DNA of 64,000 bases from the NCBI RefSeq assembly GCF_017743975.1, contig NZ_JAGHRC010000004.1, positions 372,001-436,000 on the forward strand. Direction: 5' to 3'. The notes beneath the pieces were generated by a model. It was not told the origin of the DNA. It saw nothing but the letters and a program-made list of their open reading frames with translations, and searched no databases. Numbering within the stretch: the stretch's first letter is position 1; each line of letters begins with the position of its first letter. This DNA comes from Ruegeria sp. R14_0. GTDB taxonomy: Bacteria > Pseudomonadota > Alphaproteobacteria > Rhodobacterales > Rhodobacteraceae. Position numbers and translations under genes: made by a program. Shown here one piece after another: positions 1-8,267 of this stretch.

Positions 1-896
1 TCGCCGGCGGTGAACAGGCATGGCGTGAAAGGCCCTTCTGTTGTGTTTCGACCTGTTTTGTCGTGCCGCCCCTGACATTCGCCGAAGAAGCGCTTGGCAT
101 CATCGAATGCGCCGCAGAAACCGGCACACCGCTGAAACTTGTCTCGGCAGGTCAGGCCGGGGCAACCAGCCCTGCCCCGCTTGCGGGTGCAGTCGCGCAG
201 CAAACGGCCGAAGTGCTGGCCGGGCTGGCCTATGTGAACCTGCTGAACCCCGGACACCCTGCGCTTTTCGGCGCTTTGCCCTTTGTCAGCGATCTGCGCA
301 CGGGGGCCATGTCCGGGGGCAGCGCCGAGCAAGGTGTGTTGATGGCGGCCTGTGCCCAGATGGCGCAATATTACGGCATTCCTTGCGCCGTCAGCGCAGG
401 AATGACGGACAGTAAAATGCCCGACTTTCAGGCAGGATACGAAAAGGGCATCACCGAACTTCTCAGCGCATTGGCTGGCGCGAACCTGATCTACGAGGCG
501 GCTGGTATGTACGGGTCGCTTCTGGCAGCCAGTAAGGAAAGCTTTGTCCTCGACAACGACATGATTGGTTCGGTCATGCGAGCGGCGCGCGGTTTCGAGA
601 TAAACGAAGACGCGCTCGCCTTTGACGTCATCCGCGAGGTTTGCCTAAACGGCCCTGGCCATTTCCTGGGCAGCGGGCAGACTTTGGGGCGCATGCAGAG
701 CGATTACTTCTACCCCGAACTTGCGGATCGTGCGACGCCGCAGGCCTGGGCGGATGCCGGCGCACCATCGACACTTGAGGCCGCGCGCACGCGGACCGAA
801 GAAATCCTTGCTGGCGATGCCAGTCCAGTCTTCGGCGCTGAAACGACAGCAGCAATCTTTCTGAGGTTTCCTGAGATTTCGGCAAGATGGGGTTGA
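1..896 (+). CDS. Trimethylamine methyltransferase (MttB) family protein, C-terminal part
   Basis: The reading frame is open from the first full codon (position 3) to TGA at 894-896, giving 297 residues, so the true start lies upstream of the window; the GTG at 63 is internal. The visible part resembles the TIM-barrel MttB family, which passes a methyl group from a methylated amine to a corrinoid protein. Typical stretches are the N-terminal RPFCCVSTCFVVPPL segment, the GAMSGGSAEQG and QYYGIPCAVSAGMTDSK segments and the GPGHFLGSGQTL segment near the C-terminus. No in-frame TAG is seen, so this part is the non-pyrrolysine type whose substrates (glycine betaine, proline betaine and others) cannot be read from sequence. 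It converges on the RidA-like gene. Confidence 0.85.
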   Translation, partial: AGGEQAWRERPFCCVSTCFVVPPLTFAEEALGIIECAAETGTPLKLVSAGQAGATSPAPLAGAVAQQTAEVLAGLAYVNLLNPGHPALFGALPFVSDLRTGAMSGGSAEQGVLMAACAQMAQYYGIPCAVSAGMTDSKMPDFQAGYEKGITELLSALAGANLIYEAAGMYGSLLAASKESFVLDNDMIGSVMRAARGFEINEDALAFDVIREVCLNGPGHFLGSGQTLGRMQSDYFYPELADRATPQAWADAGAPSTLEAARTRTEEILAGDASPVFGAETTAAIFLRFPEISARWG

Positions 897-912
897 GGTC
901 CCGGCGCTTGCG

Positions 913-1302
913 TTAGGGAGCTGCCGCCAGAACCTCGACTTCGACTTTGAATTCTGGTCGGGTAAAGCCGCTGACAATCAACAGGGTTGAGCTTGGCAAG
1001 CGGCTGGTCAACGCAAGAAATTCATCACGGGCGCGCATGTAATCCGGCATAAAGGACCGATCGGTGACAAAGGCGCTGACATGCGCAACGTCGCCTGCGC
1101 CCATGCCTGCTGAGCCAAGTATTTTCTCGATGTTTTGAAAGCAAATCACCGCCTGATCATAAGCGTCTTCGGGAATGGTTCCATCCAGGCGAATCCCCAA
1201 TTGGCCAGAGGTTTGCACCATCCTCCAGTCGCCAGGAATTTCGACGCCATGCGCATAACGCGCGAACGGCGGCGGCATGTCTGTTGGGCTTAACGCTTTC
1301 AT
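913..1302 (-). CDS. RidA/YjgF/UK114 family protein, probably non-canonical
   Basis: 129 residues, the usual length for this trimeric family. Canonical RidA hydrolyses reactive enamine/imine intermediates to keto acids. Family features are the VQTSGQLGIRLDG segment, the AVICFQNIEKIL helix and the C-terminal EFKVEVEVLA strand. In canonical RidA a catalytic Arg sits in a PARS-type motif before the last strands; here the matching place reads LPSST, so the Arg seems to be replaced by Ser. That suggests a Rid subgroup without classic deaminase activity, although my alignment is by eye. The gene is divergent from the amidotransferase operon (128 bp apart) and may share its control. Confidence 0.85.
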   Translation of the reverse strand: MKALSPTDMPPPFARYAHGVEIPGDWRMVQTSGQLGIRLDGTIPEDAYDQAVICFQNIEKILGSAGMGAGDVAHVSAFVTDRSFMPDYMRARDEFLALTSRLPSSTLLIVSGFTRPEFKVEVEVLAAAP

Positions 1303-1344
1303 TTTCCATACTCTTTTTCGCTGTCAAATTAAGCTTGCGAGTTT

Positions 1345-1390
1345 GGATATTCTTTGCAAGTCTTAAAGACATTCTCTGGCACGGATATTC
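1345..1390 (+). repeat. Paired GGATATTC repeats in divergent promoter
   Basis: The 8-mer GGATATTC occurs at 1345-1352 (preceded by TT) and at 1383-1390 (followed by CAA), between the RidA gene and the amidotransferase operon. The spacing is 38 bp. Possible regulator-binding half-sites; no regulator gene is adjacent. Confidence 0.3.
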
Positions 1391-1430
1391 CAAGGGCCAC
1401 GTAAAACCACTGTCGTTCAAGGAGGGCGAT

Positions 1431-2129
1431 ATGGGCAAACGTGTTCTTTTGGTGCGTCATGGGAATGAACCCGCCGATGATCGAATTGTCACCTGGCTTG
1501 GCCGGGAAGGCTTTGAAATTGACAGCCGAAAACCCTTTGATGGCGACCTTTTGGGTGAACCGGATGAGGATCTGGCCGGCACGGTTATCTACGGCGGAAA
1601 CTTCAACGTCTATGAAACTGGCAAGCACCCGTTTTTGAACGAAGAGTACCGTTGGATCGGGGCGTGTCTGGATGCTGACATCCCAATGCTGGGTATCTGT
1701 CAGGGCGCACAGCAGATTGCCTATCATCTGGGCGCTTGGGCCGGAGCACCAGAATCCGAGTGTTTTGAGTTTGGGTATTACAGAATTGATCCGGAACCCT
1801 CGGAATCCGGATTTATGCCTGGGCCCCTTTGGGTCACGCAGGCGCATTATCATACATTCGACCTGCCGGTGGGCGCGACCCGTCTTGCCAGCAACGACAA
1901 CTATGCGAACCAGGCATTTCGATACGGCGACAAAGTGTTTGGTTTTCAATTTCACCCCGAGGTTACGGTCGCTGGGTTCCAACGATGGCAGGAGGCCAAG
2001 TGGGGCGTCTACGGGAGACCCGGCGTTCAGAACCGCGAAGAACAAACCCGGCTGATGAAGCAGCACGACCCAGCGCAAGCCGCTTGGTTCCACGGCTTCC
2101 TTGGCCGCCTGTTTGGGAGGGCCGCATGA
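1431..2129 (+). CDS. Class I glutamine amidotransferase domain protein
   Basis: 232 residues from ATG 1431, chosen because AAGGAGGGCG lies at the right distance upstream; a longer in-frame start at 1284 has no such site and would run through the promoter. A single GATase1 domain similar to the GMP synthase amidotransferase subunit. The nucleophile is Cys90 in GICQGAQQ, and the triad is completed by His175 and Glu177 in GFQFHPEVT. No synthetase domain is attached, so it is a stand-alone amidase or gamma-glutamyl hydrolase/transferase. Its stop overlaps the creatininase start (ATGA), so the two are translationally coupled. First gene of a catabolic-looking operon; the substrate is unknown. Confidence 0.85.
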   Translation: MGKRVLLVRHGNEPADDRIVTWLGREGFEIDSRKPFDGDLLGEPDEDLAGTVIYGGNFNVYETGKHPFLNEEYRWIGACLDADIPMLGICQGAQQIAYHLGAWAGAPESECFEFGYYRIDPEPSESGFMPGPLWVTQAHYHTFDLPVGATRLASNDNYANQAFRYGDKVFGFQFHPEVTVAGFQRWQEAKWGVYGRPGVQNREEQTRLMKQHDPAQAAWFHGFLGRLFGRAA

Positions 2130-2920
2130 GTATTCAAGGCTATTGGTCCGATCATAAAGCGCCGGATTTTCGCAATTTACCAGAGGATACGATCGCCGTG
2201 CTGCCTGTTGGTGCAACCGAACAGCACGGGCCGCATCTGCCAGTATCTGTTGACAGCGATCTGGTGGCAGCCGTCATCGAGCGCACGTTGCCACGGCTGC
2301 GTGCCGAGCAGAACGTGCTGGTCCTTCCCGGTTTGGCCGTCACCAAAAGCGGTGAACACGATCGGCATCCCGGAACCCTCAGCCTGTCTGCGGATACGTT
2401 GCTGGCGGTCTTGCGCGACATCGGAGCCTCAGTTGCGCGGGCGAGTGTGAAGCGGCTTGTGCTGTTCAACGGCCACGGCGGAAACACAGCGGTGTTGGAA
2501 ACTGCCGCGCGTGATTTGCGGATATCGCACGAGTTGATTGTCGCCACATGTTCCTGGTTTGGGTTTTCCGAGTGGGACAGCGTTCTTGATCCTGATGCGG
2601 CCGCAGTCGATTTGCACGCCGGAGAGTCCGAAACCTCAGCCATGTTGGCGGCACGACCGCATCTGGTGGATATGGGCCGGGCGCAGAACTTTATTCCCAC
2701 AATCCGAGCCTGGGAAAAGCAGTTCAACCATATCGGCCTGACAGGACAAACCGCGCGGCCGGGCTGGATCATTGATGACCTGCATCCGGATGGGGCCTGC
2801 GGGGATGCCTCTGCCGCGACCGTGGAAAAGGGGGAACGCCTCTTGGACACGGCCGCCGCCAGTTTCGCGCAGTTTCTGGCCGAATTCGCCCAGTTCGATC
2901 ACCGGGGGGGCGCGACATGA
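2126..2920 (+). CDS. Creatininase family amidohydrolase
   Basis: 264 residues from ATG 2126, overlapping the previous stop by 4 nt. Creatininase-family enzymes are metal-dependent amidohydrolases (creatinine amidohydrolase, formamide hydrolases of riboflavin/F420 pathways, MftE). Visible metal-site motifs are GATEQHGPHLP (Glu32, His34), SVDSD, NGHGGN (His117) and HAGESETS (residues 164-171), all in family order, so the active site looks intact. A longer in-frame start at 1829 would overlap the amidotransferase and is rejected. The context (amidotransferase before, deaminase-like amidohydrolase after) points to stepwise opening of a nitrogen-rich compound, perhaps a cyclic amide, but creatinine itself is not demonstrated. 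Confidence 0.85.
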   Translation: MSIQGYWSDHKAPDFRNLPEDTIAVLPVGATEQHGPHLPVSVDSDLVAAVIERTLPRLRAEQNVLVLPGLAVTKSGEHDRHPGTLSLSADTLLAVLRDIGASVARASVKRLVLFNGHGGNTAVLETAARDLRISHELIVATCSWFGFSEWDSVLDPDAAAVDLHAGESETSAMLAARPHLVDMGRAQNFIPTIRAWEKQFNHIGLTGQTARPGWIIDDLHPDGACGDASAATVEKGERLLDTAAASFAQFLAEFAQFDHRGGAT

Positions 2921-4167
2921 ATCTTCTGCCCTCTTCCGATCTTCTGACCGTCGACAACGTTCTTGTGCCGTCCTCGATGATCGCCAACGCGCAAGAGTTC
3001 GGCGGTGTTGCGGTGTCGGACTGTGTGCATGGCGATTTGGTTATCCGAAACGGGCATGCCGCAGCTTTGCAGCCCTGTGCACGACAGGGCAAAGTCTCGG
3101 GTCTCGTCATACCGCGCCTGACCGAGTGCCATGTCCACCTGGATAAATGCCACACGATTTCAAGAATGGACCGCGTCGGCGGAGATTTGAGTGCCGCCAT
3201 CGAGGCCCAGTACCGCGACCGCGTCCTCTGGACAAAGGATGATCTGCGTCACCGGGCGGAACGGGGTCTGAAAGAGTTGATGTCCTCGGGCTGTGGCATC
3301 GTGCGCAGCCACTTGGACTGGTCGCCGGAACCGGGCTCAGACACGCATCCGCTGGCGTGGCAGGTGCTGCGCGAGTTGGCAAAAGACTTCGAGGACAAGG
3401 TCTCGCTGCAGGTCGCGCCGCTGATCGACACGGCAGAGCTGACAGACGCCGGGCGCGCGGATGCGATGGGTAAGGAAATTGCCAGCGGCAATGGCGTTCT
3501 GGGCGTGTTTGTCTTGGATCAGTCCGATCGTCACGCGGCAATTGCAGCCGCCGTGCGCGTCGCCGAAAAATACGGGTTGGCGCTTGATTTTCACGTGGAC
3601 GAAGGTCTGCATGACGGGCTGGACGGGCTCGAGATTATTGCGGACACCCTTGTCGAGACCCGGTTTCAAGGCCCTGTGCTGTGTGGTCATGCCTGCAGCC
3701 TGATCAATCTGGCAGGCGAGCCCTTGCAGGCGCTTTTGGACAAGGTCGCGCAGGCCGGGTTGACGATAGCCAGCCTGCCAACGTCCAACCTGTATCTGCA
3801 GGGGCGCAATACAGGCACACCGGACCGGCGCGGGATCACGCGGATCGGCGAACTGCGCGACGCTGGTGTGCCGGTTGTCGTTGGGACGGACAATGTGCGC
3901 GACGCCTTTTGTCCCCTTGGCCGCCACGATCCCCGCAAAAGTCTGGAGCTGGCGGCCCTGACGGCGCATCTGGATCCGCCATTTGGTGATTTGCTGCCAA
4001 TGATTACAACGAACGCACAAAGGGCGCTGGGGCTTTCCCCGACCACCGTGGACGGGGCAGCGGTTGAAGACCTGCTGATATTTGATGCGGCATCCACGTC
4101 CGACTGGCTGACCGGAACCACCGAACCCAAACCTTTGGCAAATGTCCTGACAGGAGACCTTGCATGA
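2917..4167 (+). CDS. Amidohydrolase, cytosine deaminase-like
   Basis: 416 residues; the start overlaps the creatininase stop by 4 nt (ATGA). Amidohydrolase-superfamily protein of the CodA/AtzC type, which hydrolyse C-N bonds of pyrimidines, triazines or creatinine-like rings. Metal ligands: the HxH pair at residues 72 and 74 (CHVHLDKCH), a His/Glu pair in DFHVDEGLHD, a His in LCGHACSL and an Asp in VVVGTDNVRDAF. The spacing matches the cytosine deaminase branch. Likely cytoplasmic and metal-dependent. In some bacteria cytosine/creatinine deaminases feed N-methylhydantoin pathways, which would fit the creatininase neighbour, but the substrate remains inference. Confidence 0.85.
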   Translation: MNLLPSSDLLTVDNVLVPSSMIANAQEFGGVAVSDCVHGDLVIRNGHAAALQPCARQGKVSGLVIPRLTECHVHLDKCHTISRMDRVGGDLSAAIEAQYRDRVLWTKDDLRHRAERGLKELMSSGCGIVRSHLDWSPEPGSDTHPLAWQVLRELAKDFEDKVSLQVAPLIDTAELTDAGRADAMGKEIASGNGVLGVFVLDQSDRHAAIAAAVRVAEKYGLALDFHVDEGLHDGLDGLEIIADTLVETRFQGPVLCGHACSLINLAGEPLQALLDKVAQAGLTIASLPTSNLYLQGRNTGTPDRRGITRIGELRDAGVPVVVGTDNVRDAFCPLGRHDPRKSLELAALTAHLDPPFGDLLPMITTNAQRALGLSPTTVDGAAVEDLLIFDAASTSDWLTGTTEPKPLANVLTGDLA

Positions 4168-5570
4168 CTTCGATTTCAGGAAAATCCGACTTGGACTGGG
4201 CCGCGTTTGCTGAACGCCTGGCCCCTGTCGAGGTCATTGATGAACCCGTTCTGGTGAAAAAACGGTCTCGGGATTTCTTTTGGTACAGCCCGATCCTGAA
4301 CCAACAGCTCAAACGCAGCTTTGGCGATCTTGTCGCCCTGCCAAAAACCGTTCAAGAGATGGCGCATTGCCTCAAAACCGCGCATGCAGCGGACGCCCCT
4401 GTCGTACTACGTGGAGGCGGGACAGGCAACTACGGCCAGGCCGTGCCTTTGCACGGCGGTCTGATTATCGAAACCACCGGTCTCAACCGAATTCTGGAAA
4501 TCGGAGATGGCTTTGTCCGCGCCGAGGCGGGCGCGCTGATGGCTGATGTAAACGCGGCGCTGATAGCGCAAGGGTGGGAAATGGCCATGTTCCCGTCGAC
4601 GCAGGATATCGCAACGATCGGCGGGTTTGTCGCAGGCGGATCCGCCGGCATTGGCTCAATTGCAAACGGTGTTCTCAGAGAGCCCGGCAACATTCTGCAA
4701 CTCAAGGCGCTGTCCGTCGAAGAAGACCCACAGGAATACGTGTTCGAGGGTCAAGACGTTCTGCAGATCCACCACGCCTGGGGCTTGAACGGAGTCATTA
4801 CCGAAGTGACCCTACGCACGGTCCCTCACCCAGATTGGATCGGGTGCATGGCAACATTCGACAGCTATCAGGAATGCTACGCGGCCGGGTACTCGGTTGC
4901 GACCGACGATCAGATCGGATGCAAACTGGCCAGCACGGTCGACGCGAGGATCGTCGACTATTTCCCGCGTCTGAAAGGCCATGTCCGGCCCAACAAGCAC
5001 TTGCTTGTTTCGCTGGTGCCCGCGACCGACGTGCAGAAGTTTCGCGACCTCGTTGACGCTCAGGGTGGAAGCCTTGATCTGGAATTGACCGAAGACGACC
5101 GTAAGGCAGCATCGCTGCCCCATGTGTTTGAGTTTGCATACAACCACACCACTTTGCAGGTTCTGAAAGCGGACCGGTCCGCAACATACCAACAAATCGG
5201 TGTGCCTGACGCCTCTGACGCCGAAGCGATTGCACGTGTCGGTGCGGCCTTGGGCGATGACGTATGGCAGCACCACGAATTCTCGCTGCTGAACGGCGAA
5301 GTCGTGGCCTTTGATCTTCCGATTGTCTGGTTCTCTACCGAAGAACGCCTGCGCGAGATTGGGAGGATTTACGAAGAGCATGGGCACAGCGTCTACGACG
5401 CCCACAGTTTCCACGTGGAAAGCGGCGGTTTGAAAACGGCCGACTACCTGCATCTCGCCTGGAAAAAACGACTGGATCCCAAGGGGTTGCTGAACCCCGG
5501 AAAATCCCGTGCGTGGGACATGGTCAAGGATCTGCCACCTGAAGAAATCGAAGCAAAGGCAACTGTGTAA
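4164..5570 (+). CDS. FAD-binding oxidoreductase (PCMH-type, GlcD/vanillyl-alcohol-oxidase-like)
   Basis: 468 residues, again with a 4-nt ATGA overlap. A PCMH-type FAD-binding domain occupies roughly residues 50-225: APVVLRGGGTGNYGQAVP (about 79-95) is the typical pyrophosphate-binding loop, and the IATIGGFVAGGSAGIGS segment follows. The C-terminal half is the substrate cap domain, and the HSVYDAHSFHVESGG and LDPKGLLNPGKS segments are the usual C-terminal signatures of GlcD/VAO flavoproteins. It probably oxidises a hydroxy acid, amine or lactam produced by the neighbouring hydrolases. There is no signal peptide, so it acts in the cytoplasm. Confidence 0.85.
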   Translation: MTSISGKSDLDWAAFAERLAPVEVIDEPVLVKKRSRDFFWYSPILNQQLKRSFGDLVALPKTVQEMAHCLKTAHAADAPVVLRGGGTGNYGQAVPLHGGLIIETTGLNRILEIGDGFVRAEAGALMADVNAALIAQGWEMAMFPSTQDIATIGGFVAGGSAGIGSIANGVLREPGNILQLKALSVEEDPQEYVFEGQDVLQIHHAWGLNGVITEVTLRTVPHPDWIGCMATFDSYQECYAAGYSVATDDQIGCKLASTVDARIVDYFPRLKGHVRPNKHLLVSLVPATDVQKFRDLVDAQGGSLDLELTEDDRKAASLPHVFEFAYNHTTLQVLKADRSATYQQIGVPDASDAEAIARVGAALGDDVWQHHEFSLLNGEVVAFDLPIVWFSTEERLREIGRIYEEHGHSVYDAHSFHVESGGLKTADYLHLAWKKRLDPKGLLNPGKSRAWDMVKDLPPEEIEAKATV

Positions 5571-5579
5571 GAGGTCGCC

Positions 5580-6464
5580 ATGTCCGCATTTGAAACACGC
5601 CCCCTGAACCCGGAATTCGGTGTCGAAGTCACCGGGATCAATCTGGCCGACGCCACGAAGGATCGGTTGTTTGGACAGGTCCGCGCCTTATTCGAAGAAC
5701 ATTCCGCCCTTCTGTTCCGCGATCAGGACATCTCGGACGACCAACACAAGCAACTGGCCGAGCTTTTCGGTCCCATCGAAGATCGAAAAGCCGACGAGCG
5801 CAAAAAGGGCGAGAAATTCGAGGTTCCGATGGTTTCCAATGTGCGCGATGACGGGTCAATTACCGAAGAAACGGACCTGCATACGCTGAACCTGAAGTCG
5901 AATTTCCTGTGGCATTCGGACAGCACATTTTTGCCTACCCCTGCCCTTACGAATATCCTGATCGGTCGCGTCGTGACGACCGAGGGCGGAGCGACTGAAC
6001 TGGCCAGCACACGCGCGGCTTGGGCGAACATGCCCGACAGTCTGAAAGCAAAGGTGCAAGGGCGCGGGATCTGGCATCGCTATAGCCACTCACGGCGCAA
6101 AATCTCACCCGAACTGGCCGAATTACCAATGTTCAACAAATGGCCAGATCAGCATTGGAACGCGCTTTGGCGCAATCCGGTAAATGGGCGCGAGGCGCTC
6201 TATATCGCGTCGCATGCATTCAAATTGGATGGGTACGACGAAGCCGAAGGCCAAGCGATCATCGAAGAGCTCATCGACTTCTGTACGCAGCCGCAGTTTG
6301 TCTATTCCCACACCTGGCAGGTCGGCGACGTTCTGATCTGGGATCAGCGGGCAGTGCTCCATCGCGGCACGCCTTGGCCCTATGAACAGCCACGTGTGCT
6401 GTCGAGCATCTGCTCGACTGTAACCGAAGCCGACGCCATCGAAACCATGCGCATATCACAATAG
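5580..6464 (+). CDS. TauD/TfdA family Fe(II)/2-oxoglutarate dioxygenase
   Basis: 294 residues, starting 9 nt after the FAD oxidase stop with a GAGG-like ribosome site. The family couples 2-oxoglutarate decarboxylation to hydroxylation of a substrate C-H bond, often releasing sulfite, an amine or glyoxylate. The iron ligands are present: His112 and Asp114 (WHSDSTF) and His261 (VLHRGTPW); Arg272 (QPRVLSS) is the expected 2-oxoglutarate anchor. The N-terminus FETRPLNPEFGVEVTGINL is typical of TauD/TfdA. Being fifth in a coupled operon of hydrolases, it may demethylate or cleave an N-alkyl or ether group. Confidence 0.88.
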   Translation: MSAFETRPLNPEFGVEVTGINLADATKDRLFGQVRALFEEHSALLFRDQDISDDQHKQLAELFGPIEDRKADERKKGEKFEVPMVSNVRDDGSITEETDLHTLNLKSNFLWHSDSTFLPTPALTNILIGRVVTTEGGATELASTRAAWANMPDSLKAKVQGRGIWHRYSHSRRKISPELAELPMFNKWPDQHWNALWRNPVNGREALYIASHAFKLDGYDEAEGQAIIEELIDFCTQPQFVYSHTWQVGDVLIWDQRAVLHRGTPWPYEQPRVLSSICSTVTEADAIETMRISQ

Positions 6465-6466
6465 AA

Positions 6467-6484
6467 CCCGGCACACCGGCCGGG
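6467..6484 (+). other. Short GC hairpin between dioxygenase and binding protein genes
   Basis: CCCGGC and GCCGGG form a 6-bp stem with a 6-nt loop, immediately after the dioxygenase stop. No T-tract follows. It may stabilise or partly terminate the transcript before the binding-protein gene. Confidence 0.35.
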
Positions 6485-6552
6485 CACCACACGGCGAACA
6501 CACGCCACACCCACCAAAGGGTCCACCTCACGACCAACAGAGAGGAAAACAC

Positions 6553-8214
6553 ATGACTTTCAGAACCCGTACCGGGAAAGAGCTTCCCAGAGTGATTACC
6601 GATCAGGCTAAAAAGGTCGGTAATGACGCGGTAAACCGCCGCGAGTTTCTGGCCATCGCCAGCTCATTCGGGGCAACCGCCGCAACGGCCTATGCAATGC
6701 TGGGCCTGCCGGCGCCGGCCGAGGCCGCGACCGAGCCAAAACAAGGCGGCACGGTGCGCATCCAAATGGATGTGCGTGGCCTGAAAGACCCGCGCACGTT
6801 CGATTGGAATGAAATCGCGAACTATGCCAAAGGCTGGCTGGAAAACCTTGTTAATTACGAAAACGACGGCACCTTCAAACCGGCCCTGCTGGAAAGCTGG
6901 GAAATTTCGGATGACGCAAAAACCTACACGCTGAATGTCCGACAGGGCGTGACGTGGAACAATGGTGATGCATTCACCGCCGAGGATGTGGCACGCAATA
7001 TCGCCGGTTGGTGCGATAAATCGGTTGAGGGTAACTCGATGGCCGGCCGATTCTCGGTTCTGGTTGATCCTGAAACCGAGCGCGCGCTGGACGGCGCTAT
7101 TGAGGTTGTGGACACGCATACAGTCCAATTGAACCTGCCGCGCCCGGACATTTCGCTGATCGCGGGCATGGCCGATTACCCGGCGGCCATCGTGCATTCA
7201 TCACATGACCCGGAAAACATGCTGGGCAATCCCATTGGTACAGGTGCCTACCTGCCCGAAAGCCTTGAAGTCGGTGTTAAGGGCGTATTGGTCCGCAATG
7301 AGGACCACACCTGGTGGAATGCTGGGAACGGCGCATGGCTCGACCGTATCGAATACATTGACTTCGGAACCGACCCGTCAGCGCACCTTGCGGCTGCGGA
7401 TGCGGGCGAAGTCGACATGATTTACATCTCGGAAGGTGAGTTCATTGATATCCTGAGTTCGCTGGACGGCTGGGTCGAGAATGAGGTCGTTACCATGGCG
7501 ACAATCGTTATCCGTCCCAATCAGCTGGCCGAAGTCGATGGGGTCCAGCCCTACGCCGACAAGCGCGTCCGTCAGGCCATATCAATGGCCGTGGACAACG
7601 CCGTGCTGCTCGAACTCGGCTATGGCGGTCGCGGAGCAGTTGCCGCCAATCACCATGTCGGCCCCGCGCATCCGGAATACGCGGACATCGGCATGCCGAC
7701 CTATGACCCCGCCCGCGCCCTTGAACTGATCAGGGAAGCAGGAATGGAGGACTATGAGCACGAGCTGCTGTCCATCGACGATGCGTGGCGCAAAGACACC
7801 ACCGACGCGGTCGCCGCTCAGCTTCGGGACGCAGGCATCAAGGTCAAGCGCACGGTACTGCCGGGATCGACATTCTGGAATGATTGGGCGAAATACCCGT
7901 TCAGTTCGACCAACTGGAACCACCGTCCGCTGGGTGTCCAAATCTGGGCGCTGGCCTATCGGTCGGGTGAGCCGTGGAACGAGTTTGGTTGGGCCAGTCC
8001 TGAATTCGACGCGATCCTCGAACAAGCGCTTGCAACCCCGGATGTCGAGAAACGCCGCGAGTTGATGGCGCAAGGCGAGCAGATTGTCCGCGACGAAGGT
8101 GTGACGATCCAGCCGTATTGGCGGTCGCTATACAATCACACCCGCGAGGGACTTGGCGGAGCTGCCCAGCATATCTCGTTGGAAATACGTCCGGCGCAGA
8201 TGTATTGGAGTTAA
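6553..8214 (+). CDS. ABC transporter substrate-binding protein, family 5 (peptide/nickel/opine type)
   Basis: 553 residues; ATG 6553 follows GAGGAAAACAC. The N-terminus carries a twin-arginine export signal (NRREFLAIAS, Arg29-Arg30, then a hydrophobic stretch ending GLPAPAEA), so it is exported folded to the periplasm. The mature part is an SBP_bac_5 protein: KQGGTVRIQMD near the start, YTLNVRQGVTWNNGDAFTAEDV (a family signature), and the C-terminal QIVRDEGVTIQPYWRS. No permease or ATPase genes are in the operon, so it must work with a transporter encoded elsewhere, perhaps upstream of the window. It presumably captures the substrate of the enzymes encoded before it. Confidence 0.88.
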   Translation: MTFRTRTGKELPRVITDQAKKVGNDAVNRREFLAIASSFGATAATAYAMLGLPAPAEAATEPKQGGTVRIQMDVRGLKDPRTFDWNEIANYAKGWLENLVNYENDGTFKPALLESWEISDDAKTYTLNVRQGVTWNNGDAFTAEDVARNIAGWCDKSVEGNSMAGRFSVLVDPETERALDGAIEVVDTHTVQLNLPRPDISLIAGMADYPAAIVHSSHDPENMLGNPIGTGAYLPESLEVGVKGVLVRNEDHTWWNAGNGAWLDRIEYIDFGTDPSAHLAAADAGEVDMIYISEGEFIDILSSLDGWVENEVVTMATIVIRPNQLAEVDGVQPYADKRVRQAISMAVDNAVLLELGYGGRGAVAANHHVGPAHPEYADIGMPTYDPARALELIREAGMEDYEHELLSIDDAWRKDTTDAVAAQLRDAGIKVKRTVLPGSTFWNDWAKYPFSSTNWNHRPLGVQIWALAYRSGEPWNEFGWASPEFDAILEQALATPDVEKRRELMAQGEQIVRDEGVTIQPYWRSLYNHTREGLGGAAQHISLEIRPAQMYWS

Positions 8215-8221
8215 GGACGCT

Positions 8222-8245
8222 GCGGGGTGGCCTGTGCCACCCCGC
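8222..8245 (+). terminator. Strong hairpin after binding-protein gene
   Basis: GCGGGGTGGC (8222-8231) and GCCACCCCGC (8236-8245) pair perfectly over 10 bp with a CTGT loop, just after the binding-protein stop. No T-run follows, so it is more likely an mRNA-stabilising or partial-termination element that raises binding-protein mRNA over the DUF2165 gene. Confidence 0.6.
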
Positions 8246-8267
8246 GACACTAGCGGAGTAAGTCATA

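Noticed and set aside
1-896. Pyrrolysine-containing MttB
   Set aside because: No in-frame TAG in the visible 297 codons; the typical Pyl position may lie upstream, but nothing here supports it.
1329-2216. 295-codon minus-strand ORF opposite the amidotransferase
   Set aside because: Shadow; opposite strand carries the catalytic Cys-His-Glu triad and ATGA coupling.
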